DNA from: CAZDHT01 sp964505325
GTDB taxonomy: Bacteria > Planctomycetota > PUPC01
Reading direction: 5' to 3'
Length of the DNA: 16,382 nucleotides
Assembly: GCA_964505325.1 (NCBI GenBank)
Contig: CAZDHT010000095.1
Span: forward strand, 1 to 16,382
In this document: positions 1-7,880 of the stretch, in pieces
Position numbering within the stretch: position 1 is the stretch's first letter
How the letters are laid out: each line of letters opens with the position of its first letter
The notes under the pieces: generated by a model
Seen by the model: the letters and a program-made list of their open reading frames with translations, nothing else
Told to the model about the DNA's origin: nothing
Databases searched by the model: none
Made by a program: the position numbers and the translations under genes

Positions 1-2
1 TA

Positions 3-119
3 CCTACTCGCGCGGAGCGCTCTTATTGCCATCGCTTCACTTGGCTGAAGTGTTACAAGGCGACAAAGAGATCCTCCAGGAACAAGCCAACCAAGAAGGC
101 CAAGCGAAAGACAAGATAA
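3..119 (+). CDS. C-terminal fragment of an unknown basic protein (runs off the left edge)
   Basis: An open frame enters from the window edge and stops at TAA 117-119, giving 38 residues. The last 19 are strongly basic, ending KPTKKAKRKTR, the kind of lysine/arginine tail seen on DNA- or RNA-binding proteins. The preceding part (SYCHRFTWLKCYK) is rich in aromatic and cysteine residues. No family is recognised and the start lies outside the window. The frame is short enough to be chance, so this is a tentative call. A minus-strand frame across 37-231 covers the same DNA and looks less protein-like. Confidence 0.3.
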   Translation, partial: PTRAERSYCHRFTWLKCYKATKRSSRNKPTKKAKRKTR

Positions 120-344
120 CGGCCCCCATGCGGGCGGCTTGTGTCTGGGCTGAACTCGCTCTGTAATCTCGTTGGTGCGGTAGCCTACCGCCCGTGGGCC
201 CACCCCCGGATGCTCGGTGCCACTCCCCCACCGACTTCCACGGGCTCGCGGCGTGGTTGCCGCACTACCCCTTTTGGGAGGCCTGTCGCCAGAAGCTAAA
301 CAAAAGACCTGGGCGTCCTGCCAAGGATGAGGGCGGGCATCCTG
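120..344. other. Non-coding stretch with no recognisable gene
   Basis: Between the left-edge fragment and the terminator-like hairpin there is no convincing gene on either strand. A short perfect inverted repeat (GCGGTA/TACCGC, 177-191, 3-nt loop) is present, with no T-run after it. Frames crossing this stretch have no ribosome binding site and unnatural composition. Confidence 0.5.
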
Positions 345-364
345 AAAGAACACCCGGCCGGGTG
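345..364 (-). terminator. Possible rho-independent terminator after the small membrane protein gene
   Basis: Two bases after the TGA stop (369-367) of the small minus-strand gene lies the perfect palindrome CACCCGGCCGGGTG (351-364). On the minus strand it is followed by TTCTTTC. The stem is short (5-6 bp around a GGCC loop) and the U-run is interrupted, so it is a weak candidate. Its position directly after a stop codon is the main support. Confidence 0.4.
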
Positions 365-366
365 CG

Positions 367-585
367 TCATCGTTTTCTTCTGCGGTTCTTCTTCTCGCCG
401 ACGAAAACGTCCTGGATCATCTCGCTGGGACTCGGTGGTCGCCGTCCCAGATCTGTGTACCTCTTTCCTTTGGTGAGATACCACAGCCCAAAGACGAGGA
501 ACATCAAGTAGAACAGCCATTCCGGCGAACAGCAAAGTGCGATGACGGCCAACACGACCAGCACCGCCCATCCAGTGTCTTTCAT
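367..585 (-). CDS. Small two-helix membrane protein of unknown function
   Basis: This 72-residue protein begins at ATG 585-583, preceded by AGGAGA with 5 nt spacing, a near-ideal ribosome binding site. Longer readings of the frame start further upstream without such a site. Residues 5-19 (GWAVLVVLAVIALCC) and 22-37 (EWLFYLMFLVFGLWYL) are two hydrophobic segments split by SP, predicting a helical hairpin. Residues 39-72 are polar and basic, ending KKNRRRKR, so the tail probably sits in the cytoplasm (positive-inside rule). It stands alone, with a hairpin after its stop. Small hairpin membrane proteins include holin-like, toxin-like and regulatory peptides, but nothing here selects one, and no function is assigned. 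Its GC content is visibly lower than that of the pseudopilin operon. Confidence 0.6.
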   Translation of the reverse strand: MKDTGWAVLVVLAVIALCCSPEWLFYLMFLVFGLWYLTKGKRYTDLGRRPPSPSEMIQDVFVGEKKNRRRKR

Positions 586-590
586 TGAGG

Positions 591-596
591 TCTCCT
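591..596 (-). promoter_or_regulatory. Ribosome binding site of the small membrane protein gene
   Basis: The minus strand reads AGGAGA, 5 nt before ATG 585. This perfect purine-rich match decides the start of the 72-residue protein over longer upstream readings of the same frame. Confidence 0.65.
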
Positions 597-728
597 GTTG
601 ATGAGCGGCACGCCGACCTGTCGCCCGGCGGGCAGAAGATTGTGCAGCCCTGATGGCGCCGCAGAACGCCCGTCGATCGTCCAGGAGCCATTGCACTCCT
701 GTCGACCAATCCTGGGCGACTGGTCCAA

Positions 729-753
729 GGGGTGCGCACCCTATGCGCACCCC
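729..753. terminator. Strong 10-bp hairpin, possible terminator
   Basis: GGGGTGCGCA and TGCGCACCCC form a perfect 10-bp stem around the loop CCCTA. On the plus strand a TTTTT run follows (761-765), but seven bases separate it from the stem, which is unusual for an intrinsic terminator. On the minus strand no T-run follows. It lies between the truncated tRNA and the small membrane protein gene. It could insulate the two sides or be a protein-binding palindrome; the inner GTGCGCAC is itself self-complementary. Confidence 0.35.
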
Positions 754-870
754 TCAGTCCTTTTTGGCTGCATTTCGGTGCTTTTCGCTTCTCAGGAACG
801 ACGAAGGAAGGTTTCGTTATTTGAGGATCTACAAGGAGTTGCAGGAGAAGCGTCAAGTAGCCTGAAGCTG

Positions 871-908
871 ATGTGAGTGCAGCGCTCTGCCGTCTGAGCT
901 AATCGCCC
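871..908 (-). pseudogene. 5' half of a tRNA-Val(CAC)-like gene, 3' half missing
   Basis: Read on the minus strand from 908: acceptor strand GGGCGAT, then TA, D-stem GCTC (899-896), D-loop AGACGGCA with the GG, closing GAGC (887-884), G26, anticodon 5' strand CTGCA (882-878) and loop CTCACAT (877-871), whose anticodon CAC reads valine codon GUG. The expected 3' anticodon strand TGCAG, a T-arm with GGTTC, and an acceptor partner ATCGCCC do not follow. No GAACC, the complement of a T-arm GGTTC, occurs in 1-870. A looser 4-bp pairing with the CAGC at 870-867 would give a 9-nt loop and is probably chance. The piece lies 48 nt beyond the last operon gene, on the same strand. Confidence 0.65.
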
Positions 909-956
909 ACGACCCCAATGAGCATAGCCGGACCGGCCACGCCCGCCAAGCGATTT

Positions 957-1421
957 CTACGGCCTCAACAAGACAGTCTCGAACCGGACGTTCTCGCCCT
1001 CCATCTCCGTGTCGCTGGAAGGTTTTTCCCGAGGGCTCTTGGGCCGCATCCGGACCTCGACGATCATCTTGTACTCCCGCTCGTTCAGCTCGGTGCAGAT
1101 GATCTTGCACTCGTAGGCGGGATAGCTGCCGGACCTCTTGAAGACGTATTCTCCGCCCTGGCGGGTGCTCAACTCGTCGCAGGTCTTCCCTTCGAGAGCC
1201 AGCGCCTGATTGACCTCCAAGATCGTTTCGGCGACGAATGCGGCGGAGGTCTGGGCGACTCCGCGCTTGTGCAGGTCGACCGCCGCAGCGAACACGGCCA
1301 TCACGCCGACCATGCCGATGACGAGAATGGCCAGGGCGATGAGAATCTCGGTGAGGGTGAATCCGCGCCGCGCCACGAGAGCCGAACGCATGCCGAATCC
1401 AGTTGAGCGCGTTCCGGTCAT
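957..1421 (-). CDS. GspI/PilV-like minor pseudopilin
   Basis: This 154-residue protein is a prepilin-type minor subunit. Residues 1-20 form a basic leader ending RRG, with predicted cleavage before FTLTE. Glu at mature position 5 and a hydrophobic helix follow (ILIALAILVIGMVGVMAVF). This fits prepilin peptidase processing, N-methylation and assembly into a pilus in the inner membrane. Length and the small C-terminal beta region match GspI, which in type II secretion starts the tip complex with J and K. The ATG at 1421 overlaps the upstream TGA (ATGA), which decides the start; the frame stays open upstream but reads unnaturally. A second Met at residue 11 would leave only a short leader. It is the last gene of the operon and, unlike its H, J and K partners, carries no extra domain. 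Confidence 0.87.
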   Translation of the reverse strand: MTGTRSTGFGMRSALVARRGFTLTEILIALAILVIGMVGVMAVFAAAVDLHKRGVAQTSAAFVAETILEVNQALALEGKTCDELSTRQGGEYVFKRSGSYPAYECKIICTELNEREYKMIVEVRMRPKSPREKPSSDTEMEGENVRFETVLLRP

Positions 1422-2797
1422 CGGCTCCTGTACCCCCACGCCGGGATCGGGATGTTCACGTAAAAGGTCTCGGCGCCGATTACCACGTCGCCCTTGCCGT
1501 GCGGGGCGGGCACCGTGCCGCGCGCGCCACGCACGCAGCCGAGGAAGCGGTTCTTCTCGAGCCTGGTGTAACTGATCCATTCCGCGCCGATCTTGATGAA
1601 CCGTCGGGCCTCATCGCCGACCACGAACGGCCGGGTGCTGTCGACGCGGATGGAGTCGTCCGTGGCCGAAATGCCGTTCCACAACGATGCCGTGGTCTTC
1701 GCTCCGGAGAGCGGAACGGTCGCCACCACCACCTGGACGAACGGGGGAACCGAGTCGGCCTCGCGCCAGTAGAGCTGCATCCGCGGGTCCTGGCCCGGCG
1801 GGGTCTGGCCGGGGAAGTTACATCCGAAGTACACGATGCCTTTCGCGATGGCAGTGCCGCCCTGGGGCGAGAAGCCTGCGTCGAAGAGCGTGCCGGAGCC
1901 GCCGACCGCGTTGCGCTGAGCGCGGTAGAGCGCATCGTCGTCCACGAAGTAGGCTACCTCCTCGAGGCCCCGCGCCGAGCGAACGAACACGAGATGCTGC
2001 GAGGCGCCGTCGCGGTAATCGGAAACCACGTCCACAGAGGTCAGGCACTTCTTCGGCGAAACGGCGAAGCGGAACACGGGCCGCACCGGGTCGTCCTTTT
2101 TCGCTTCGAACAGCTTGATGTCCGACTGCTGCCCGGCCACGGGGGCGCTGATCCGCAGCCGGACCGTAATCTCCTCGCCGCCGGAAACGACGGAGCTGAT
2201 GTCGACGTTCGGCGTGATGATCTGGTCGCGGGGCCCGCTGGTGAACTCCGCGACGTTCTGGAACCCGCCCGAGTCCTTCTTCGCTTCGATAATCAGCTTG
2301 CACGTGGCGGCGAAGCTGTCGGAACGCGACAGCGTGATCTTCGGCTGGACGACTGCGGTGACCACATCGACGGGCGGGGTGAACCGGTACTCGATCCACG
2401 CCTCACCGCTCGGATTCGTCGCCATCAGGCAACGCGCCCCCTCGTCCTCGGCCAGCGAGATGTTGTCGTGCGTGAACGTGACTGCGTCGTTGCCCGTGCC
2501 GTCGTAGGTGGCCGCGAACAGCGTGTCGGCCTGGAAGGTCCAGCTCTCGGGCATGACCGGGTTGCGCGGATACAGCGCGGCCAGATCACGGGCCATCCGG
2601 TCGAAGATGAACTGCGCCCGCTCGTAGGCGCCGCGTCGCATCTCGCCCGTCCGCCAAGTAGACATCCCGCTCGCCAGCAACTGGATCAGAGCCCAGCTCA
2701 ACGTCGCCAGGATGAGCATGGCAACGAGGAGCTCGACGAGCGTCATGCCCCGAGCGCGATGGGCCGGGTGATTGCGTTGTTCGCTGAGCGGTCTCAT
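1418..2797 (-). CDS. GspJ/PilW-like minor pseudopilin, enlarged by insertions
   Basis: At 459 residues this is about twice the usual GspJ length. The 17-residue leader ends RARG, followed by MTLVE (Glu at +5) and a hydrophobic helix, then a helical stretch (RAQFIFDRMARDLAALYP) typical of GspJ. Core strands reappear near 266-295 (HLVFVRSARGLEEVAYFVDD, then ALYRAQ), where family members read 'fv....gl..v.Y...+..L.R'. Between them, about 115-255 is a beta-rich insertion. A second insertion at about 380-440 holds FIKIGAEWISYT followed by GCVRGARGT, the repeat found five times in the neighbouring GspK-like protein. The tail FYVNIPIPAWGYRSR resembles the last GspJ strand. The start lies 4 nt after the gspK-like stop. 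AGGAG is present but 16 nt upstream, so coupled translation is likely. Confidence 0.85.
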   Translation of the reverse strand: MRPLSEQRNHPAHRARGMTLVELLVAMLILATLSWALIQLLASGMSTWRTGEMRRGAYERAQFIFDRMARDLAALYPRNPVMPESWTFQADTLFAATYDGTGNDAVTFTHDNISLAEDEGARCLMATNPSGEAWIEYRFTPPVDVVTAVVQPKITLSRSDSFAATCKLIIEAKKDSGGFQNVAEFTSGPRDQIITPNVDISSVVSGGEEITVRLRISAPVAGQQSDIKLFEAKKDDPVRPVFRFAVSPKKCLTSVDVVSDYRDGASQHLVFVRSARGLEEVAYFVDDDALYRAQRNAVGGSGTLFDAGFSPQGGTAIAKGIVYFGCNFPGQTPPGQDPRMQLYWREADSVPPFVQVVVATVPLSGAKTTASLWNGISATDDSIRVDSTRPFVVGDEARRFIKIGAEWISYTRLEKNRFLGCVRGARGTVPAPHGKGDVVIGAETFYVNIPIPAWGYRSR

Positions 2798-2801
2798 CGG
2801 C

Positions 2802-5800
2802 CTAGTAGTTCAGCTCCTGACTCTCGATCACGTTCGGGCCTGCCTTGTATTTCAACGTCAGGGAGTTGAGGACAGGCGCCTGCCAGCCCGCGATGGCGTA
2901 GCCGGCATTGAATTTGAAGTAGACGCGAAGGGTGATGGTGTCGCCGGCGGCGTTGATTGCGTTGTCGTCCACCGCCGATTTGGGCGCGTCGAACTTGTAG
3001 ATGACGCGTCCGCTATTGGCGGGAACTTCGTGCCACAGCACCGGAGCCGCCGAGCCCCACTCGGGCGAGTCGCCCACCCGTGCCAGTACGATGATATCCG
3101 TGTTCGCCGGGACCGCCTCGGTCCAGTCGACGGAGAGCCATTTGGCGCCGCGGACGGTCTTCTTCGCCTCGAAGTAAACCATGTCCGCATCGGTGGCGTG
3201 CGGAGCGTACTCCCTGGAGTCCTCGATCGCCCCGTTCATCGTGGTCTGGAGCGGCATGCGGTCATGGAAGCGCGGGCGGAACAGCTTGACGGCGCGGCGG
3301 GCGTCCCGGTACGCGACGGTCTGCGCGGGGGATGTGTTTCGCACGTCGTCGAACACGGCAAGGCCCGTCAGGTCGATAGGCTTCGTTCCGAACCGCCCGC
3401 GGAAACGCCGGATACCCGAGAAGAAGTACGTCCTGCGCTCGGGCGACGACCCGGCGATGGTCATCTCCTCTCGCTTCGTGTAGTAAATGATCTCGCGTTC
3501 GCCCGCTGCGTTGGTGATTTCCAGGTAGCCGCTTTCCGGGAAGTTCGACACGTCTTCGACAGGGATTTTGTCGCCCTCATACGCGGCCGCGGGATCGTCG
3601 TTCTCGTCGAGCGGCGGCCCGCAGATGATCGTCGTGGGCACGTTCAGCAGGGGCATAATCCGAGAGCCGGCGTCGTGCTGGGCCTTGCTCGTCCCGAGTG
3701 CGAGTGTGCCCGGGGCGCCGCCGCGCTGGAGCACGTTCATCGCCACGGTGCGCGCCGTGAGCCTCGGATAAAGGGTGCCGCCTTCGCCGTCGTCCGCAGA
3801 CTCATGGCCCAGCGGCGTGGCGCCGTCCATGTGCGTGCCGTAAAGATGCCGGCCGGTCGCGGCGCAGACGAACGTGTACTGGCCGGCGCCGGGGAGCTTG
3901 GGGTTGATCTCGGTATAGAAGACGAACTCCCTCTTCTCTGACGTGGACCAGCCGCCTTCCTCCGTGATGTCGGGGAACGACCACAGTCCGGTGTCGCCGT
4001 CCTTCGTCCCGTGGTCGTCGACGTATTCCTGGGTGATGTGGCCGTGCTGGATGAGCCACTGGAGCAGATCGTCGCTGACGTCTTTCAGCGACTTCGTGGT
4101 ACCGGGCGTCTCGGTTCGCTTGTACGACGTGATCACCAGGTAGCCGCCGTACGGATTGAACCCCGCCTTGACCGGGTCGTCTTCCATCCCCTGCTGGGTC
4201 CAAACGATGTTGCCGGTGGCGGCGACATCATCCTGAACCTGGACGGAACAACTGTTCGACCGTGCGCCGAGCGTGCTGGAGTAGGTGATGTTGTGAGGGT
4301 ACCGGACCTTGTAGAAAAACGCCTCGTCGCCGATCTTGACATAACCCTCGAGCGGCCAGGAGCCGACGCCGAAGTCCCGGTCCGTCCATTCCCACTCGGT
4401 GCCGCCGTTGTACAACGAATCGAGCGTTCCGAACACGCAGTATTCGGTTGCGTCAGTGATGGGATCCTTGACGCGTTGCGTCGTGTTGCTGCCGGCGTGG
4501 GTGAACATACGCACGCAGCCGATGGTGCTGTCGGCGCGACTGCCCGCGCCGGACATCGGCGCGCCGATCGACACGAGCCGCCGCGGACGGAATCGGCCGG
4601 AGGGAAACTTGACCACCCGCGCGTTCCGGTCGGTCGTCCCCTTCTTGACATAGATGCTCATCCCGGCCGGCAGGAACTCGGGAAAGCTCACCAGGTAACC
4701 GTATCTGGACTTGACCGCGTGCTTGGCGGCGAACTCCTGGTAGGTCCCCGGGGCCAGGCCGTCATCGAGCAGGGTGACGCGGTCGCCGCCGCCCAACCGG
4801 CCTCCAGCGGTGACCTCGTAGACAGGGATGACGTCCACGCCGCTGCTGTGCGCGGCGACCGTCGTCCCGCCCGCGCCGCGCATGCTCGAGTTCCTGCCCG
4901 CGCCTGGGTCCTCGGGGTCAACGTCCACCGCCCTGGCCTGGACGTGGACCACGAACTCGGTCCCTGCGCGGTGCGTGTAGCTGAACCACTCGTCCCCGAT
5001 CTGAACATAACACGCGTTGGGGTCCAGGTCGGTCAGGCCGAAGTAGCTCTCCACGTTGGCGGGCACGTCGAGCAGTTGCGGCATCGGATAGTTGGCGTTG
5101 CTGCTCACCTTCACCGAGATACAGACAACGGAGGCGCCGTTGAGATGTTCCTCCGGGTCGGACGTGAACTTGGTGGCGAGGTCGTCCGTCCCGAAGTCCT
5201 GGCCGCGGCCGTCCGCGGGGACGGTGAGCTCGTAGTAGTCGCCCGTGGCGCCCGTCTTCTTGACCCAATCGGTGTACTTGATGACCTCGTTGCCGATCTT
5301 CACGTAGCCTTCCTTGGGGAAGGCGGAGGCGTCGGTGACCGGGATGATCAGCGTGTCGGTCGCGATCTTCGGATCGGGGGTGGGCGGATCCGTCGGCTGT
5401 ATGGCGACCACGGTGGCCAAGTTGACGCCGAACTCGCGACCGAGCGTGGCGCCGCCGCGATGCACCTTGTTGAACGTGCCCTTCTCCGTGCTGGCGTCTT
5501 TGTTGATGAACCTGCACGCGCCGTATCCGTAGACGCTCTTCGGGCCGGAGGTGGTGCCGACCTGCGTGTCGCGGACGGGATCGGTCTCGCCTTCCTGCTT
5601 CAGGTAGTTCCCGACGCGCGCGACCCATTTCTCGCCGCTCAAGCCGGGGCTGGCGGTCTGCTCGGCGTCGGCCCCGCTGGGGCTGTATGAGCCGATGAGC
5701 ACCCCGTCGAGGATCAACGCCATTTGCCCGATGTCCATTCCGCTCCACAGGGCTTCGATGCGATGCCAGACACCGGCGGAGAACTGCGCCGCGGTGACGG

Positions 5801-7880
5801 GGGCCCGGAGCTCACCCGAGCGGTTCTCCCGCGCTTCGCCGCCGATGCGGAGAATGAGCCTGCCGCTCGACGAGTAGGCGAGGAGAATCCGGTTGAGATG
5901 CTGGGCCGCGGCGTCGGACAGGTCGGTCAGGCCCGAGTCGAAGAAGACGTGATCGGCGCCGTAGGCGAAATCGGCGGCCGGCTTGACCCACACCAGGATG
6001 CGGCGAAGGGTGCTGTCGACCAGCACCGGAGCCGGACTGGCGAAGGCCCGGAACTCCTTCGTGTCGCTGACGAAGATGCCCTTGTTGCCGTCCTTGTACA
6101 GGTCCTCGCCCGGAGTGAGCAGTGTGTTAAACGTCGCCGCGCCGCGACTGGCGCCGTGCCAGTTGGTCGAGGCGAACAGGGACGGGCCGTCGAAGCCCCA
6201 GCCGTCTCCGCTTTCGCTCACCGGGCCGAGCGATACGCCGGCTCCGCCGGGCGCTCCCGACGCCGGGACGCTCGCCACATAAGACGCGCCCGGCAGCGTG
6301 ATGAGCCCCTCGAGCTTGCGGGCGACAATCGCCTCGTCGAAGTCGCTCTGCCGTTCGAGCGTCCAGGCGGAGTTGGTGCCGCGGTCGAGCGCCACGACCC
6401 GGCGGATGCGCATCCGCTTGACCTCGCGCCCGGCGCCGTCATTGACCACGCCCACCGCCTCGATGGTGTACCGGCCGGACGGCCTGAAACAGAACCCCGT
6501 GGTCGCGTTGAGCAGGACGGCGTCGTCGGACTCCGCGTCGGGGTTCTTGGCGTTGGCAATGATGGCCGGGCGATAGCCGCCGTAGAACTCGCCGCCCGGG
6601 TCCTCGGCAGCCATGGCGAGCCAGGAATCCAGCGCGGCCATGTCGGCCATAATCAGGATGACGGTGTCGCCGGCGCCCGGCGTGATCGTCACGTCGCTGC
6701 AGCCCTGGAGTTCGTTGTCGGCGCGGCCGGTGTAACGGATCAGGTCGCCGTTGATCCTGACCCAGCCTTGGACGGGGAACCTCAAGCCGTCGTCGAGGGT
6801 GATCGTGCCGCCGTCAACGTCGGCGGTCACGACCTTCGCCCGGAACCATTTCAGCAGCGTGTTGACCGGTTCCGGGTCGAACTCATCGCCATAGTAGGAG
6901 AACCGCTCGGCGCTGAACGTGAACTTGTCGCCCACGTCGAAGTCGGTCGTTCCGTTGAACAGCGAGAACGTGACACCGTCCAGCGACTTCCATACGCCCG
7001 CGGGCGTGTTGGGATACTCGATGAGGTCGACCGTCCCGTGGCTGGTCCGGTCGCCCGGATCGTTCTCCGGATAACTCTCGATGGCGAACGTGAACTTCTT
7101 GGCATCGGTCTGCGTGTCGAGCAGCGTGGCGGTACACGTGACCTCCCACACGCCCGACGTGTCTGCGGAGAGTTCGACCAGCGACATCGCGCCGTTGCCG
7201 GCGTTTCCTGTGTCCGGGACAGGCTCCACATACTTCATCCGGATGCCGGTCAGCGCGGCCCGCAGCACCGGGGTCGAGGCCGTGTTGAGGTTAATCAGGG
7301 CGAAGCCGCCGTCGCGCTCAGCGGCCGCATGGACCGTGACGTGCGGCCGAAGCGCGTCGAGCTGCTGTGGGGTGAACGCCTGCTCGGTGACAAGCGTGTC
7401 GATACTGGGAAACGCGCCCCGCGCCTCGCGGTACATGGCGATGGCCGCGGCGAGCTGGACCGCGGCGGCCCTCGACAGCCCCAGGCCGAGCTCTTCATCC
7501 GCGAAGAGATTGGCCATCAGCGCCGCCGGGGCGGAGTTGACGTTGACCTTGCCCTGCTCGTCCTGGACCTCCGCGTCCAGCATGAGGCCGCGGCGGCTCC
7601 TTTGCCATTTGAACTCCTCGGGAAGATCGTCGAATCTCACGGCCATCTCGCCGTATTCGTGAGCCGCCTGCAGAAGCTGCGCCAGGGCGTGGTTGTAGGC
7701 CGCAGTCATGGCGTAGCGGGCGCGGGCCTGCGCGACAGCCGTCCGGCTGCTGCGCTCCTGAAGCTTCATCGAGACCATGAACGGCGTCGCCAGGATGGCC
7801 AGTGCGGCGATGGTCAGCACGACCATCAGCAAGGCAAAGCCGCGGCGCCCCGCGCCGTTACTTGTTCCAGGTCTCAACAT
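2802..7880 (-). CDS. Giant GspK-like minor pseudopilin with LamG-like domain and five GYVKIGDE repeats
   Basis: This protein has 1692 residues; GspK normally has about 300-350. Residues 1-14 are a leader ending RRG, followed by FALLM with no Glu at +5, a GspK hallmark, and a hydrophobic helix. The GspK head follows: QDEQGKVNVNSAP (about 106-118), PSIDTLVTEQAF (about 158) and INLNTASTPVLRAAL (about 196-210), with core-like segments resuming at about 420-500. After that it is all extension. A LamG/concanavalin-like region spans about 570-770 (key stretch GVWHRIEALWSG near 700). Hairpin repeats lie near 372, 856, 955, 1177 and 1450. The last 150 residues look like a beta-sandwich. In type II secretion GspK caps the tip, so the extension would lie at the outermost point. 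The ATG overlaps the gspH-like end by 23 nt and has GGGAG 6 nt upstream. Ligand binding is inferred. Confidence 0.88.
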   Translation of the reverse strand: MLRPGTSNGAGRRGFALLMVVLTIAALAILATPFMVSMKLQERSSRTAVAQARARYAMTAAYNHALAQLLQAAHEYGEMAVRFDDLPEEFKWQRSRRGLMLDAEVQDEQGKVNVNSAPAALMANLFADEELGLGLSRAAAVQLAAAIAMYREARGAFPSIDTLVTEQAFTPQQLDALRPHVTVHAAAERDGGFALINLNTASTPVLRAALTGIRMKYVEPVPDTGNAGNGAMSLVELSADTSGVWEVTCTATLLDTQTDAKKFTFAIESYPENDPGDRTSHGTVDLIEYPNTPAGVWKSLDGVTFSLFNGTTDFDVGDKFTFSAERFSYYGDEFDPEPVNTLLKWFRAKVVTADVDGGTITLDDGLRFPVQGWVRINGDLIRYTGRADNELQGCSDVTITPGAGDTVILIMADMAALDSWLAMAAEDPGGEFYGGYRPAIIANAKNPDAESDDAVLLNATTGFCFRPSGRYTIEAVGVVNDGAGREVKRMRIRRVVALDRGTNSAWTLERQSDFDEAIVARKLEGLITLPGASYVASVPASGAPGGAGVSLGPVSESGDGWGFDGPSLFASTNWHGASRGAATFNTLLTPGEDLYKDGNKGIFVSDTKEFRAFASPAPVLVDSTLRRILVWVKPAADFAYGADHVFFDSGLTDLSDAAAQHLNRILLAYSSSGRLILRIGGEARENRSGELRAPVTAAQFSAGVWHRIEALWSGMDIGQMALILDGVLIGSYSPSGADAEQTASPGLSGEKWVARVGNYLKQEGETDPVRDTQVGTTSGPKSVYGYGACRFINKDASTEKGTFNKVHRGGATLGREFGVNLATVVAIQPTDPPTPDPKIATDTLIIPVTDASAFPKEGYVKIGNEVIKYTDWVKKTGATGDYYELTVPADGRGQDFGTDDLATKFTSDPEEHLNGASVVCISVKVSSNANYPMPQLLDVPANVESYFGLTDLDPNACYVQIGDEWFSYTHRAGTEFVVHVQARAVDVDPEDPGAGRNSSMRGAGGTTVAAHSSGVDVIPVYEVTAGGRLGGGDRVTLLDDGLAPGTYQEFAAKHAVKSRYGYLVSFPEFLPAGMSIYVKKGTTDRNARVVKFPSGRFRPRRLVSIGAPMSGAGSRADSTIGCVRMFTHAGSNTTQRVKDPITDATEYCVFGTLDSLYNGGTEWEWTDRDFGVGSWPLEGYVKIGDEAFFYKVRYPHNITYSSTLGARSNSCSVQVQDDVAATGNIVWTQQGMEDDPVKAGFNPYGGYLVITSYKRTETPGTTKSLKDVSDDLLQWLIQHGHITQEYVDDHGTKDGDTGLWSFPDITEEGGWSTSEKREFVFYTEINPKLPGAGQYTFVCAATGRHLYGTHMDGATPLGHESADDGEGGTLYPRLTARTVAMNVLQRGGAPGTLALGTSKAQHDAGSRIMPLLNVPTTIICGPPLDENDDPAAAYEGDKIPVEDVSNFPESGYLEITNAAGEREIIYYTKREEMTIAGSSPERRTYFFSGIRRFRGRFGTKPIDLTGLAVFDDVRNTSPAQTVAYRDARRAVKLFRPRFHDRMPLQTTMNGAIEDSREYAPHATDADMVYFEAKKTVRGAKWLSVDWTEAVPANTDIIVLARVGDSPEWGSAAPVLWHEVPANSGRVIYKFDAPKSAVDDNAINAAGDTITLRVYFKFNAGYAIAGWQAPVLNSLTLKYKAGPNVIESQELNY

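Noticed and set aside
194..511. 105-residue plus-strand frame with an AT-hook-like RPGRPAK
   Set aside because: No ribosome binding site, and it lies antisense to the better-supported small membrane protein gene.
653..865. 70-residue plus-strand frame ending RYLRIYKELQEKRQVA
   Set aside because: The end looks helix-like, but the frame crosses the strong hairpin, lacks a ribosome binding site and has no recognisable family.
909..960. Circularly permuted tRNA (3' half upstream of the 5' half)
   Set aside because: No T-arm or ATCGCCC acceptor strand is found on the minus strand just upstream of 908.
1403..2869. Long plus-strand open frame (488 residues) opposite the gspJ-like gene
   Set aside because: Arginine/histidine/aspartate-rich composition typical of an antisense frame in high-GC DNA; the minus-strand pseudopilin is unmistakable.
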